This document shows, piece after piece, positions 55,936 through 64,000 of a stretch of 64,000 nucleotides of DNA. Each line of letters opens with the position of its first letter. Position 1 is the first letter of the stretch. The DNA comes from Congregibacter litoralis KT71 (lineage in GTDB: Bacteria; Pseudomonadota; Gammaproteobacteria; Pseudomonadales; Halieaceae). The notes beneath the pieces were generated by a model, which did not search any database, was not told where the DNA came from, and saw only the letters and a list, made by a program, of their open reading frames with translations. The DNA lies in NCBI RefSeq assembly GCF_000153125.2, contig NZ_CM002299.1:2417075-2481074 (forward strand), in the 5' to 3' direction. The translations under genes and the position numbers were made by a program.

Positions 55936-56772
55936 TCACCATAAAGACGTTGGCCTGAGGCCGTCTGCAAAGTGCACATCAACCTCAGCAAGAGCGAGTT
56001 GCATCCAGTCGGTTCTCAAGCGTCCATCCGCGACACAGTCTCCCGCCCGTAGGATATTTACGATGTCTTGCCCGGAAAAAAGTCGCACTGGATAACGATC
56101 GGATTCAATCTCTCTCTGTGTCTGTTCGGAATACCAAGAGGTCGCGAAGTACAGACCATATTGGCCACGCCCTAATCGTGCGACTAGACGCGACACCTGA
56201 TCAGGAGTGATTGGAGTCTTGTAGCGTTTCGCCTCACCCAAAAACTCGATTTGATAATCGATAGGATATGGCATCTTGAACATACCGAAGAAATCAATGC
56301 CGTGGTCACCGGTGCGCCTAGTTCGCGTGATACGGTGCTCAAGGCCGGCCACGATGTCTGGAAGCTTTTCGATCAGCGCAACCGTAAACGCCTCGAATTC
56401 CGCAGGTGAAAGCGCCGCGACCTCGCTCAAGATGTTCTCGTCCTCGGAGTTTGCTACTGGAACTTGCTGCTGCTTGCTTCGTACTTTTGATGCCCAGACC
56501 TGCCGCCGCTCTATCTTCCCCTTGATGACTTTTCGCCAAACTTCGGGGGCGTAATTCTTGTCCGCTTCACGCATGTCGCCAGAAGTAACGCGTTCTCTCA
56601 ACCACTTCGCAGAAACAGTCTCCGTATCCAGGATTGAAAGGAGAATGCGGAGGTTTTTTATCACCTTCCCTCCGTCCTCGAACCATGCATGCCGAACATC
56701 TGCCAAAGCGCAGAGCCCATTGAAAGTCAGCCATCCGGATTTCTGCTTTGAAAAGTGGAGGATCGGTGGCAC
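55936..56772 (-). CDS. Mrr-like (type IV) restriction endonuclease-fold protein
   Basis: 278 residues from a GTG. The C-terminal half has SPAEFEAFTVALIEKL and GDHGIDFF, followed by FLGEAKRYK. The acidic pair (Asp156/Asp160) with Glu180-x-Lys182 is the PD-(D/E)xK nuclease site of the Mrr catalytic family. The N-terminal 100 residues are not recognised. The frame is open about 35 codons upstream of the GTG without another start, so the 5' end may have been lost. No modification gene is next to it. Confidence 0.75.
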   Translation of the reverse strand: MPPILHFSKQKSGWLTFNGLCALADVRHAWFEDGGKVIKNLRILLSILDTETVSAKWLRERVTSGDMREADKNYAPEVWRKVIKGKIERRQVWASKVRSKQQQVPVANSEDENILSEVAALSPAEFEAFTVALIEKLPDIVAGLEHRITRTRRTGDHGIDFFGMFKMPYPIDYQIEFLGEAKRYKTPITPDQVSRLVARLGRGQYGLYFATSWYSEQTQREIESDRYPVRLFSGQDIVNILRAGDCVADGRLRTDWMQLALAEVDVHFADGLRPTSLW

Positions 56773-57123
56773 TTCGTCGACGCGGCCCGCCAGCCGCAGC
56801 TCGCCGCGTTGGACAAAACGTTGTCCCGGTCTTCCAGCTTGCGTCCGGGGACAACCTGCTTGTGATCCACCCTTTCAGTACCTCCCGCAATGGCCGGTGC
56901 GTTGTTCAGCACCTCGGCGATAACCCGATTATCTGGCATTGATGGTACGCCATCACAGCGATAGCCGTCATTTTCACGTGACCGACACTCATTTGGTTGG
57001 TCGACCAACCAAATATACGATAGGATAGCGAACATCAAGTGCAACAACCTAGCAGTCGCCTATGCGCAACACCGGTGTTCAGCTCAATCTTACGCTCGCG
57101 CAAAGTCGCAGGGCGGTTTGGCC
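56773..57123. other. gene-poor interval with a palindromic operator and promoter
   Basis: 351 bases. The left part (about 56780-56890) continues the nuclease frame without a start; the right part holds a 24-bp perfect palindrome (56991-57014) and promoter elements for the thioesterase operon. A 106-codon reverse frame here (57047-56727) has no family similarity that I can see and is not annotated. Confidence 0.4.
56991..57026 (+). promoter_or_regulatory. promoter with 24-bp perfect palindrome
   Basis: The palindrome at 56991-57014 has arms ATTTGGTTGGTC and its complement. It contains a -35-like TTGGTC (56997-57002); TAGGAT (57021-57026) is a -10 with 18-base spacing. A dimeric repressor, most likely TetR-type, is expected; no tetR gene lies in the window. 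Confidence 0.6.
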
Positions 57124-57573
57124 ATGTTGACTGCGTCGCAGTTCATAGAACACGTCCCCCATAGCCGGGATCTGGGTATGGAGGTCGTCTCAGTAAAGGG
57201 AAAGCGTGTTTGTATGCGACTGACGCCAAAGCCGTGGATGCTTGCCGACGACGGAGGAGAGGAAATCTGTTCCAGCATCATGTATTCGCTGGCAGATTCG
57301 ACCTGTGGGCTGGCGGTCTTCGCAGAGGTACAGAGATTGAGCCCTGTCGCCACGCTGGATTTGCGTCTGGATTACCTGCAGCCTGCCAACGGCAAACGGC
57401 CGTTGTTGGCGGTTGCCAGCTGCCGCCATCTGACGGACGACATCGCATTCATCGAATGCGAGATCCATTCCGAGGGTGAGGGCGAGCCCGTGGCAACGGG
57501 AAGCGCCACCTTCATGCGCAATACCCACGGCCCACGGTTCCAGGCAACTGGAGGCAAAAGGCCGGAAACATGA
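57124..57573 (+). CDS. hotdog-fold (PaaI-like) thioesterase 1
   Basis: 149 residues. A single hotdog domain: FIEHVPHSRDLGMEVVSVKGKRV at the start, ICSSIMYSLADSTCGLAV (helix region of PaaI-type enzymes, with catalytic acidic residue in ADST) and DLRLDYLQPA (strand with substrate pocket). Start ATG follows GGCGG; an in-frame TTG lies two codons upstream. Overlaps the second hotdog gene by four bases. Probably cleaves a CoA thioester, identity unknown. Confidence 0.82.
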   Translation: MLTASQFIEHVPHSRDLGMEVVSVKGKRVCMRLTPKPWMLADDGGEEICSSIMYSLADSTCGLAVFAEVQRLSPVATLDLRLDYLQPANGKRPLLAVASCRHLTDDIAFIECEIHSEGEGEPVATGSATFMRNTHGPRFQATGGKRPET

Positions 57574-58040
57574 GCGATATGATCGATTCAGTGCAATCAC
57601 GCCCCGACTTGAGCGAAGACCCGGGAAAAGGCTGCGCATGGCAGGCCCTTCTGGACCGCTTTCCGTACGCCCGGCACCTTGGACTGCAGGCTCAGCAACA
57701 CGATGAGGGCATGGTGGTTGCCTTGCCTTATCGCGAGTCGTTCATTGGCAACTTTATGCTGCCAGCCCTGCATGGAGGCGTTCTTGGCGCGGTGATCGAG
57801 ATCACCGCGCGGGCGGCTGCGCAAAACGCAGATGAAGATGCGCGTTGCACGCGCATTGTCGACAGCAACATCAATTATCTTCGTTCAGCGAGGGCAGTAA
57901 CCACCTTCGCCAAGGCGAGTATTGTTCGCCAAGGCGGGCGTACCAGCCTGATAGAGGTCACTTGTTGGCAGGAGAACAAGAACCGACCCGTTACCAGCGG
58001 ACGTGTTCAGTTGCTGTTCACAGCCACGGTGGCCACGTGA
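57570..58040 (+). CDS. hotdog-fold (PaaI-like) thioesterase 2
   Basis: 156 residues, only distantly similar to the preceding protein. RFPYARHLGLQAQQHDEGMVVALPY, FMLPALHGGVLGAVIEIT (helix with the HGG entry) and DSNINYLRSA are hotdog motifs; the Gly-Gly after His is typical. The two adjacent genes may form a heterodimer (inference). Starts inside the stop of its neighbour (ATGA). The gene after it begins 28 bases past its stop. Confidence 0.82.
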   Translation: MSDMIDSVQSRPDLSEDPGKGCAWQALLDRFPYARHLGLQAQQHDEGMVVALPYRESFIGNFMLPALHGGVLGAVIEITARAAAQNADEDARCTRIVDSNINYLRSARAVTTFAKASIVRQGGRTSLIEVTCWQENKNRPVTSGRVQLLFTATVAT

Positions 58041-58068
58041 CAATCCAGCCATTGAGGATGGGTACGAC

Positions 58069-58956
58069 ATGCCCGAACGCGACACATTTCAAGCCCCGGA
58101 CGGCCAGGAAATAGCACTGTGGCGCTGGCCGCACGCGCAAGGCCGCCCCACCCTTCACTGGGCACATGCCACGGGATTCCACGGCCGCCTGTATCAACCC
58201 CTTCTTGACGCGCTTTCCACCGATATCAACGTCCTGGCGTGGGATATGCGGGGTCACGGGGCGAGTGCCAGTGCGGCGAAAAGCTCAGCATTACGAGGCT
58301 GGGAACCTTACTATCGGGACATGACCGCCCTGCTGGAAAGCTTTGATGAGCCGGTCTGGCTTGCCGGCCATTCCATTGGGGCTACCACCAGCGTCATGGC
58401 CGCAGCCAGGCGGCCAGACAACGTCCTGGGTCTCATTCTGGCGGAGCCCGTCATCATGGATCCCCGGCAGGGCCGGAAATTGTGGCTGAGCAAGTTGCTT
58501 CGCCAATCACACCGGATTCCTCTGGCCGCTGGCGCGGCGCGCCGGCGAGCGGTATTCGACTCACGGGACGATGCGCTGGACAGTTATCGCGGCCGCGGTG
58601 GCTTCAAGAGTTGGCCCGAAACATGGTTGGAAGCCTATGTTCGTCACGCCTTTGTATCTGACGGGGATCATGTGCGCCTGGCCTGTTCGCCAGAGTGGGA
58701 GAGCGCCACCTTCGCCCATACCGAACACAAACCCTGGTCCGGTATTCGCCAGTTGCAATGTGAAGTTGTTGCGCTCGCCGCAGAACAGGCGTCAACTTTC
58801 TCGCCAGCTGCGCGCGAGCGTTTCAGTGCCTTACTACCAGCCGCCGAAGTAACCGTCGTTGCCGGAACAACCCATTTCCTGCCTATGGAGCGCCCGGATG
58901 CGATTCGCGATACCGTGCGACAAAAAATGTCGATCACAGTCTGCGAATCGCAGTGA
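58069..58956 (+). CDS. alpha/beta hydrolase
   Basis: 295 residues. Catalytic nucleophile Ser102 in AGHSIGA, oxyanion region HATGFHG (about 33-39), the Asp/Arg segment AWDMRGHG (57-64) and the terminal His in GTTHFLPMERPD. MhpC/haloperoxidase-like fold, likely an esterase or thioesterase. The ATG follows GAGGATGGGTACGAC. Third gene of the thioesterase operon; its stop region overlaps a GTG of the next frame. Confidence 0.85.
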   Translation: MPERDTFQAPDGQEIALWRWPHAQGRPTLHWAHATGFHGRLYQPLLDALSTDINVLAWDMRGHGASASAAKSSALRGWEPYYRDMTALLESFDEPVWLAGHSIGATTSVMAAARRPDNVLGLILAEPVIMDPRQGRKLWLSKLLRQSHRIPLAAGAARRRAVFDSRDDALDSYRGRGGFKSWPETWLEAYVRHAFVSDGDHVRLACSPEWESATFAHTEHKPWSGIRQLQCEVVALAAEQASTFSPAARERFSALLPAAEVTVVAGTTHFLPMERPDAIRDTVRQKMSITVCESQ

Positions 58957-59168
58957 GTAGTCCTGGGGTGTGGGTGCCGTCCGTCGAGTTAGCAACACCC
59001 GCCTATTCGGTCATTTATGCCGTCCTGGTATTCATCATTAAGGCAGGAAACGTACGCTCGCCCTGCCTAAACCCTGGCCACTCCCGCAAAGTTGGGGTTT
59101 GCAGACTTTGGATCAATGTCATCAATGGCTCCGCGTGTCGGAATGACCGTTTCTCTCTTTCATCCATT

Positions 59169-60191
59169 ATGGTGCTTTTTGCCATAACGATGGGCCTGAT
59201 CGGCTGCACCAAAGGCGACCAGCAGGCCCCCGCGCGGGTACCACCGGTGGTACGCACAGTAATCGTGGCACCAGACGATCCGGAAGCGCTGCGCCTCTCG
59301 GCAGTGATCCGCGCCCGGGTCGAGGCACCGCTCACTTTCCCGCGTGCAGGGCGCATCGTCGCGCGGCACGTCGACGCCGGCGAGACTGTCTCGGCAGACC
59401 AGCTCCTGTTCAGCCTCGATGACCGCAGCGAACGCCTTGAGCTGGCACGCGCCGAGGCCGCGCTGGATGCGACGACCGCTGAGGCCGAGAATGCGGCGAC
59501 CGAGCTTGCGCGCCAGCGTGACCTCATGGCCCGTGAGTTGACCAGCAGGCAGGCCCAGGACAGGGCGGCGCTGCTGGAAAGGGCAACCGCGGCGCGGCGC
59601 ACCGTGGCCGAGAACGAACTGCGACTTGCGCGCCTGGGCCTCGGGGAAACGGAGCTACGCGCCCCCACCGCCGGTACCGTCATGCGCCTCGAGACCGAGG
59701 TCGGCGCCGTGCTGCGTCAGGAGGCACCGGCTCTGCTCTTCGCCGAGGACGGCCCGCGGGAGGCGGAGGTATTTCTCGGCAGCCCGGCGGCCCCGGCGAT
59801 GGCGACCCTGTGGCACGGCGGTAAGGACATCACCGTCGAGCTTGGCGAGCGTGACGGGGTAGCTGATCCGACAAGCCGCGGCTGGCGCACGCGCTACCGC
59901 TTGCCGCCACACCTGCAGCTGCCCCTGGGCAGCGTCGCCAGCCTGTCTTTCGCCGGCGCCGGCGACGCCGCGACCTTCACCGTGCCCTTGGCCGCCGTCG
60001 ACGAACGCGGCGAGGGGCCACAGCTTTGGCGGGTCGTGGATGGCCGCAGCGAGCCGACACCGGTAACCGTCGTCGCCGTGGACCGGGAGCAGGCGCGGGT
60101 ACGCGGGGAGCTCCGCGCGGGCGATGCCGTCGTAGCCTTGGGAACGCATCTGCTGTCCCCGGGCATGAGGGTCAGGGAACGGCGGCAATGA
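59169..60191 (+). CDS. RND efflux periplasmic adaptor (HlyD/AcrA family)
   Basis: 340 residues from this ATG, with lipobox MGLIGC. Barrel-sandwich and hairpin regions are clear: FPRAGRIVARHVDAGETVSADQLLFSLDD, a coiled-coil stretch LELARAEAALDATTAEAENAATELARQRD, and ELRAPTAGTVMRLETEVGAVL. The signal is short with no basic residues, and the frame is open to a GTG at 58953 overlapping the hydrolase stop, so the true start may be upstream. Overlaps the RND pump by four bases. Base composition is visibly richer in G+C than the thioesterase genes. Confidence 0.85.
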   Translation: MVLFAITMGLIGCTKGDQQAPARVPPVVRTVIVAPDDPEALRLSAVIRARVEAPLTFPRAGRIVARHVDAGETVSADQLLFSLDDRSERLELARAEAALDATTAEAENAATELARQRDLMARELTSRQAQDRAALLERATAARRTVAENELRLARLGLGETELRAPTAGTVMRLETEVGAVLRQEAPALLFAEDGPREAEVFLGSPAAPAMATLWHGGKDITVELGERDGVADPTSRGWRTRYRLPPHLQLPLGSVASLSFAGAGDAATFTVPLAAVDERGEGPQLWRVVDGRSEPTPVTVVAVDREQARVRGELRAGDAVVALGTHLLSPGMRVRERRQ

Positions 60192-63100
60192 TGGGCGTCA
60201 ACCTGTCTGCGCTGGCGGTCAGACAGCGTTCCGTCACCCGATTTTTCATTATCCTGGCCGCCCTCGGCGGCCTTAGCGCCTTCCTGTCCATGGGCCGCGC
60301 TGAAGACCCGGCCTTTGTGGTCCGCTCCCTGGTGGTGTCCGTGCTCTGGCCCGGCGCCAGCGCTGAAGAGGTGGACCAGCAACTGGTGCACCGGCTGGAA
60401 AAGCGCCTGCAGGAGGTAGCCTACCTGTACCGGCTGGAGACGGTGGCTCGCCCCGGGCGCGCCGACATCACCGTCGAGTTCGAGGACTTCACTCCGGCGG
60501 AGAAGATTCCCGAGCTGCAGTATCAGGTGCGCAAGCGTATGCTTGACGAGATGCCGCTGCTGCCGCAGGGCGTGGTCGGCCCGATCGTCAACGACGATTA
60601 CTCGGACGTATTCTTCAGCCTGCTCGCCCTCACCGCCCCGGGACTGCCGCTGCGCGACCTGACCCGGGAGGTCGAGGCGATCCGCGATCGGCTGCGGCTG
60701 GTGCCCGGGGTGCACAAGGCGCTGATCCTGGGCGAGCGGCCGGAACGTATCTACGTTGACGTGGATAATGCTCTGCTGAACAACCTCGGGGTCTCCTCCC
60801 AGGCACTCATCGATGCCATAAACACGCACGTCCGCCTACTGCCTGCCGGCGAGCGCCAGGCCAGCGGCCCGTTGCTGCGCATGCGCGTGGGCGACAACCA
60901 CGCGGAACTCGACAACCTTCGCTCCATCCCCGTACGCCTTGGCAACCACCTGATGCGCCTGGACCAGCTGGCCGAGGTCTACGCCGGCTACGAGGACCCG
61001 CCCGGCTACGTGGTGCGCGCCCAGGGCGAAGACGCTCTGCTGCTCGGCGTGGTCATGACGCAGGGCGCCAACGGCCTCGACCTCGGCGAGCGGCTGGACA
61101 CCTTCCTCGCCGAGGAACGCGAACGGCTGCCTCTTGGCATGTCTCTCCTGCGCCACACCAATCAGGCGGAAGCCATCGCCGACGCTGTGAACCTGTTCCA
61201 GATCAAATTTCTGGTGGCAGTGCTCGTCGTGATGCTGGTCAGCTTCGCCGCTCTCGGTCTGCGTGCCGGCATCGTTGTCGGCATCAGCATCCCGCTGACC
61301 CTCGGAATCACCTTCCTGGCCATGAAACTGTCGGGGATCAACCTCGACCGTATCACACTCGGCGCCCTGATCATCGCCCTCGGGCTGCTAGTGGACGACG
61401 CCATCATCGCGATCGAGATTATGCTGGTGAAAATGGAGGCAGGAATGCCCCGGGTCGAGGCTGCGGCCCAGGCCTGGCACATCACAGCCGCGCCGATGCT
61501 CTTCGGCACGCTGGTTACAGTCTCGGGGTTCGTGCCGATTGGTTTCGCCCGTTCCAGCGTAGGCGAATACGCCGGCAATATCTTCTGGGTACTGGCATAC
61601 GCCCTCATAATCTCCTGGCTGGTTGCGGTCACCTTCACACCCTACCTGGGCGTGCGTCTGCTGCGCGAGCCCGGCGGTACCGGGCACGGGGGCGATCCCT
61701 ATGACACACCGCGCTACCGACGCCTGCGCGCCCTGGTTCGCGCCTGCGTCAGTCATCGCGTGCTTGTGGTGGCCGGCACAGTTCTCCTGCTGGTGCTCGC
61801 CGGGGTCGCCATGAACGGCTTCGTCCAGAAGCAGTTCTTCCCAGGTTCGGACCGCCTCGAGGTCATCGTGTCGCTTTGGCACCCCCAAGGCACCTCCATC
61901 GCTGAGACCGGGGAAACCGTGCGTGCCGTCGAGGCTCTGCTCGAGGCGCAACCGGGCGTAGTCAATCAAGTCAGCTATGTCGGTGCCGGCGCGCCGCGCT
62001 TCTTCATCTCCTCCAATCCGGAGCAGCCCTCCCCGGCCTTCGGCAAAGTGGTTGCCGTGGCCCGTGACAAGCGGGCCCGCGACGCGATCATGGCTGCGGT
62101 GCGCGAGCAGGTGACCGCCGGCGCCTTCGCACAGGCGCGGGTGCGTGTGTCGCGGCTGCTTTACGGACCGCCGGTGGTGTGGCCTCTGGCCTTCCGCATC
62201 GTCGGCCCCGACCCGGTCGTATTGCGGAACATCGGCCGTGAACTGGTGGTCCTCATGAACGCCAACCCGCACATCAAAGACCCTCACCTCGAGTGGGACG
62301 AACGCATCCCGATACAGCGGCTGATCTACGACGAGCACGCACTGGCCCGCTACGGCCTTACGCCGGCCTCAGTGGCCCGCTCCCTTCAGGTCAACCTCCA
62401 CGGTGAAGCTGTCGGCGAGCTGCGCCAGGGAATCCGCACGGTCCCTATCTGGCTACGCGGCCGAGACCGCGGCGGGCTCGAACCGGGTGACGCATCGCGG
62501 CACGAGTTACGTGCGGCAGACGGTGGCAAGGTGTCGCTTGCGCAGATCGGCCGGCTGGCAGTGGAATACGAGGAGCCAGTGATCATGCGTTATAACCGCG
62601 AGCGCTTCCTGCCCGTCGTTGCGAACATCCGCAGCGGGCAGCCGAACAGCGTCACCGACGAGGTATGGGAGGCCGCCGCGGGACTTCGCGAAGAGCTGCC
62701 TCCCGGCTACCGGATAGATATCGGCGGCTCGGTGGAGAAATCAGGCAAGGCGAACGCCTCCCTATCGGCCCTCCAGCCGGTGATGGTCGCTCTCATGCTG
62801 ATCTTCGTGATGCTGCAGATGCGCAGCTTCCGCGGCACCTTCATGGTGGTGGCAACGGCGCCCCTGGGGCTGATCGGGGCCGTCGCGGCACTGCTCCTGT
62901 TCAACCAGCCCTTCGGCTTCGTGGCGCTTCTCGGGCTCATCGGCCTCGCCGGGATCCTCATGCGCAACACGCTGATCCTGGCGCAGCAGGTGGAAGACAA
63001 CCGCGCCGACGGCATGGACGGCGCCGAGGCGGTCATCGAGGCCACGGTGCGCCGGGCGCGGCCAGTCATCCTGACGGCACTGGCAGCAGTCTTCGCCTTC

Positions 63101-63241
63101 GTCCCCCTGACTCTCGACGGCTTCTGGGGTCCAATGGCCTATGTGCTCATCGGCGGTCTGGCCGTGGGCACGGCGATCACCCTCCTGTTCGTGCCGGCGC
63201 TCTATGCGCTCTGGTATCGCCTGCCGCCGCTGGCTCGGTGA
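60188..63241 (+). CDS. RND-family multidrug/lipid efflux pump
   Basis: 1017 residues, the usual AcrB-type length. TM1 (RFFIILAALGGLSAFLS), porter domains with PGASAEEVDQQL and the VVGPIVNDDYSDVFF strand, TM4 with ALIIALGLLVDDAIIAIEIM (proton relay Asp pair), and TM10 with GLIGLAGILMRNTLILAQQ. Exports small amphipathic compounds; specificity cannot be read. Start ATG overlaps the adaptor stop (ATGA). No outer-membrane channel gene is in the operon. Confidence 0.93.
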   Translation: MMGVNLSALAVRQRSVTRFFIILAALGGLSAFLSMGRAEDPAFVVRSLVVSVLWPGASAEEVDQQLVHRLEKRLQEVAYLYRLETVARPGRADITVEFEDFTPAEKIPELQYQVRKRMLDEMPLLPQGVVGPIVNDDYSDVFFSLLALTAPGLPLRDLTREVEAIRDRLRLVPGVHKALILGERPERIYVDVDNALLNNLGVSSQALIDAINTHVRLLPAGERQASGPLLRMRVGDNHAELDNLRSIPVRLGNHLMRLDQLAEVYAGYEDPPGYVVRAQGEDALLLGVVMTQGANGLDLGERLDTFLAEERERLPLGMSLLRHTNQAEAIADAVNLFQIKFLVAVLVVMLVSFAALGLRAGIVVGISIPLTLGITFLAMKLSGINLDRITLGALIIALGLLVDDAIIAIEIMLVKMEAGMPRVEAAAQAWHITAAPMLFGTLVTVSGFVPIGFARSSVGEYAGNIFWVLAYALIISWLVAVTFTPYLGVRLLREPGGTGHGGDPYDTPRYRRLRALVRACVSHRVLVVAGTVLLLVLAGVAMNGFVQKQFFPGSDRLEVIVSLWHPQGTSIAETGETVRAVEALLEAQPGVVNQVSYVGAGAPRFFISSNPEQPSPAFGKVVAVARDKRARDAIMAAVREQVTAGAFAQARVRVSRLLYGPPVVWPLAFRIVGPDPVVLRNIGRELVVLMNANPHIKDPHLEWDERIPIQRLIYDEHALARYGLTPASVARSLQVNLHGEAVGELRQGIRTVPIWLRGRDRGGLEPGDASRHELRAADGGKVSLAQIGRLAVEYEEPVIMRYNRERFLPVVANIRSGQPNSVTDEVWEAAAGLREELPPGYRIDIGGSVEKSGKANASLSALQPVMVALMLIFVMLQMRSFRGTFMVVATAPLGLIGAVAALLLFNQPFGFVALLGLIGLAGILMRNTLILAQQVEDNRADGMDGAEAVIEATVRRARPVILTALAAVFAFVPLTLDGFWGPMAYVLIGGLAVGTAITLLFVPALYALWYRLPPLAR

Positions 63242-63632
63242 CGGGCCGCCTGAGGTATTCCGCATTTTTGGCTGCCAATGTTCGGCTGGGCTGTAGATCA
63301 TGCAGTGAGATCCGGATCAGCTTTTGACGACGCAATGGCTTTTAGACAGGTGAGGAAGTCATCGGGCAACTTTGTCCAAAAACGGCGGGAGACAAGCCGA
63401 TCTGGGCGAACCTCACGAATAGTTAAGTTGAGGTATTCACATGACGCCGCTTAGGTCGCGCGCTGACGCATTGCTACCAACACGCCCGGCACTTGTTCGA
63501 TCCGAGACTCCATGTCTGATGACATATCGCTACCGCCCCAACCGCGATCCGGTAGCCGGCGCCATGCAGCTCACGTCTCGGTCACCATCGAAAGAACCAA
63601 AGAGGCCGAGCATGTCGGTTGACGGCGTGACA
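63242..63632. other. gene-free interval before the integrase
   Basis: 391 bases. A short frame (63441-63647, 68 codons) has no similarity that I recognise and overlaps the integrase end. A 10-bp palindrome GATCCGGATC lies at 63309-63318. No terminator or tRNA was found. Confidence 0.35.
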
Positions 63633-64000
63633 CTAGGCAACAACTGAATCACATCCGAGGAATGCGGCCCACTCATTCATCATCTCTCGCCGCTGCTCCA
63701 TAAGGTCGGCGCGAAAATAGGCCGCCTGAACTTTGTCGGTAAGTTGATGCGCTAGCGCCACCTCGGCCATGCGTTCGGGGTAGCGTGTCTTCTCACCCAC
63801 CCAGTCACGAAAGGTGCTTCGAAGGCCGTGGACACTCGTTCGTTCCAGCCAGTCCGTACGCTTCAGCACATTCGTCATGGCCATATTGCTCAGGCATTTA
63901 CCGCGCTTTTGTCCGGGGAAGACCCAGTCTCCCCTCTCGCCCTGATGAACTGACTGGGTCTTCAGCACGGCAACGGCTGCATCACAGAGCGGTATGCGGT
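63633..64000 (-). CDS. P4-type tyrosine recombinase/integrase, C-terminal part (5' end outside window)
   Basis: About 121 residues; the frame is open to the right edge, so the gene continues outside (it begins RIPLCDAAVAVLKTQ). Catalytic residues: HGLRSTFRDWVGEKTRYPE (His/Arg), ALAH, and Tyr in QAAYFRADLMEQRRE. This is the C-terminal catalytic domain of phage P4/DUF4102-type integrases, which mark the edge of genomic islands. The attachment site, often a tRNA gene, would be expected to the right. Confidence 0.93.
   Translation of the reverse strand, partial: RIPLCDAAVAVLKTQSVHQGERGDWVFPGQKRGKCLSNMAMTNVLKRTDWLERTSVHGLRSTFRDWVGEKTRYPERMAEVALAHQLTDKVQAAYFRADLMEQRREMMNEWAAFLGCDSVVA

Noticed and set aside
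56727..57047. 106-codon reverse frame beside the nuclease
   Set aside because: Crosses the palindromic operator and overlaps the nuclease start in another frame; no domain recognised.
63441..63647. 68-codon forward frame before the integrase
   Set aside because: No ribosome site or similarity, and it overlaps the integrase end.
63242..64000. tRNA gene or attachment site near the integrase
   Set aside because: A TTCGATCC string at about 63496 resembles a T-loop, but no acceptor stem or anticodon arm can be drawn around it.

Overview
The window looks like a chromosomal segment of a GC-rich marine gammaproteobacterium. The propionyl-CoA synthase, the Bat operon, the GlpG/NadK/LipA housekeeping genes and the TonB-type zinc receptor suggest the NOR5/OM60 (Halieaceae, Congregibacter-like) group. 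That placement is inference from gene content, not from a marker gene. No rRNA, tRNA or CRISPR array was found.

Core part, about 1-43,450. (1) A Bat aerotolerance-type operon: DUF58, DUF4381, BatA, a BatB/TPR fusion and BatD. (2) A reverse-strand housekeeping run: pepN, a DUF2797 protein, a YeaC-like protein, glpG, nadK and lipA, with a DUF3313 lipoprotein. (3) Envelope genes: a glycine-zipper protein, a MipA/OmpV-like barrel and a lipoprotein, then a sulfatase that shares a bidirectional terminator with the lipoprotein. (4) A carbon-metabolism block. The trifunctional propionyl-CoA synthase (1809 codons) diverges from an acyl-CoA dehydrogenase across an operator-like inverted repeat, and faces an overlapping creatininase / ketopantoate reductase-like / SDR operon. 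(5) Peptidases and hydrolases (two M20, an M16 pair, SprT-like), a cupin, a NYN-domain protein, a DsbA-like isomerase, a PAS-PAS-GGDEF cyclase, an aminotransferase and a phospholipase D lipoprotein. (6) A ZnuD-like receptor with His/Glu-rich loops, preceded by a small Cys/His membrane protein.

Accessory part, about 43,450-64,000. A seven-gene reverse-strand copper/silver operon (small His/Met-rich protein, cusC, cusB, cusA, lipoprotein, CusF-like, PepSY) starts next to a CsoR gene. Matching CCTA(C/T)GGGTAT motifs lie in front of the operon and in front of a divergent glutaredoxin-MauE gene, so one copper sensor probably controls both. Next come an ISL3-type insertion sequence with a tandemly duplicated right end, a broken excisionase-like HTH gene and an Mrr-like nuclease. 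The last operon has two hotdog thioesterases, an alpha/beta hydrolase and a two-gene RND efflux pump, headed by a 24-bp perfect palindrome over a promoter. A P4-type integrase runs off the right edge, so this part is probably a mobile or genomic-island region.

The best candidates for something undescribed are the hotdog-hydrolase-RND operon and the creatininase-ketopantoate reductase-SDR operon beside propionyl-CoA synthase.
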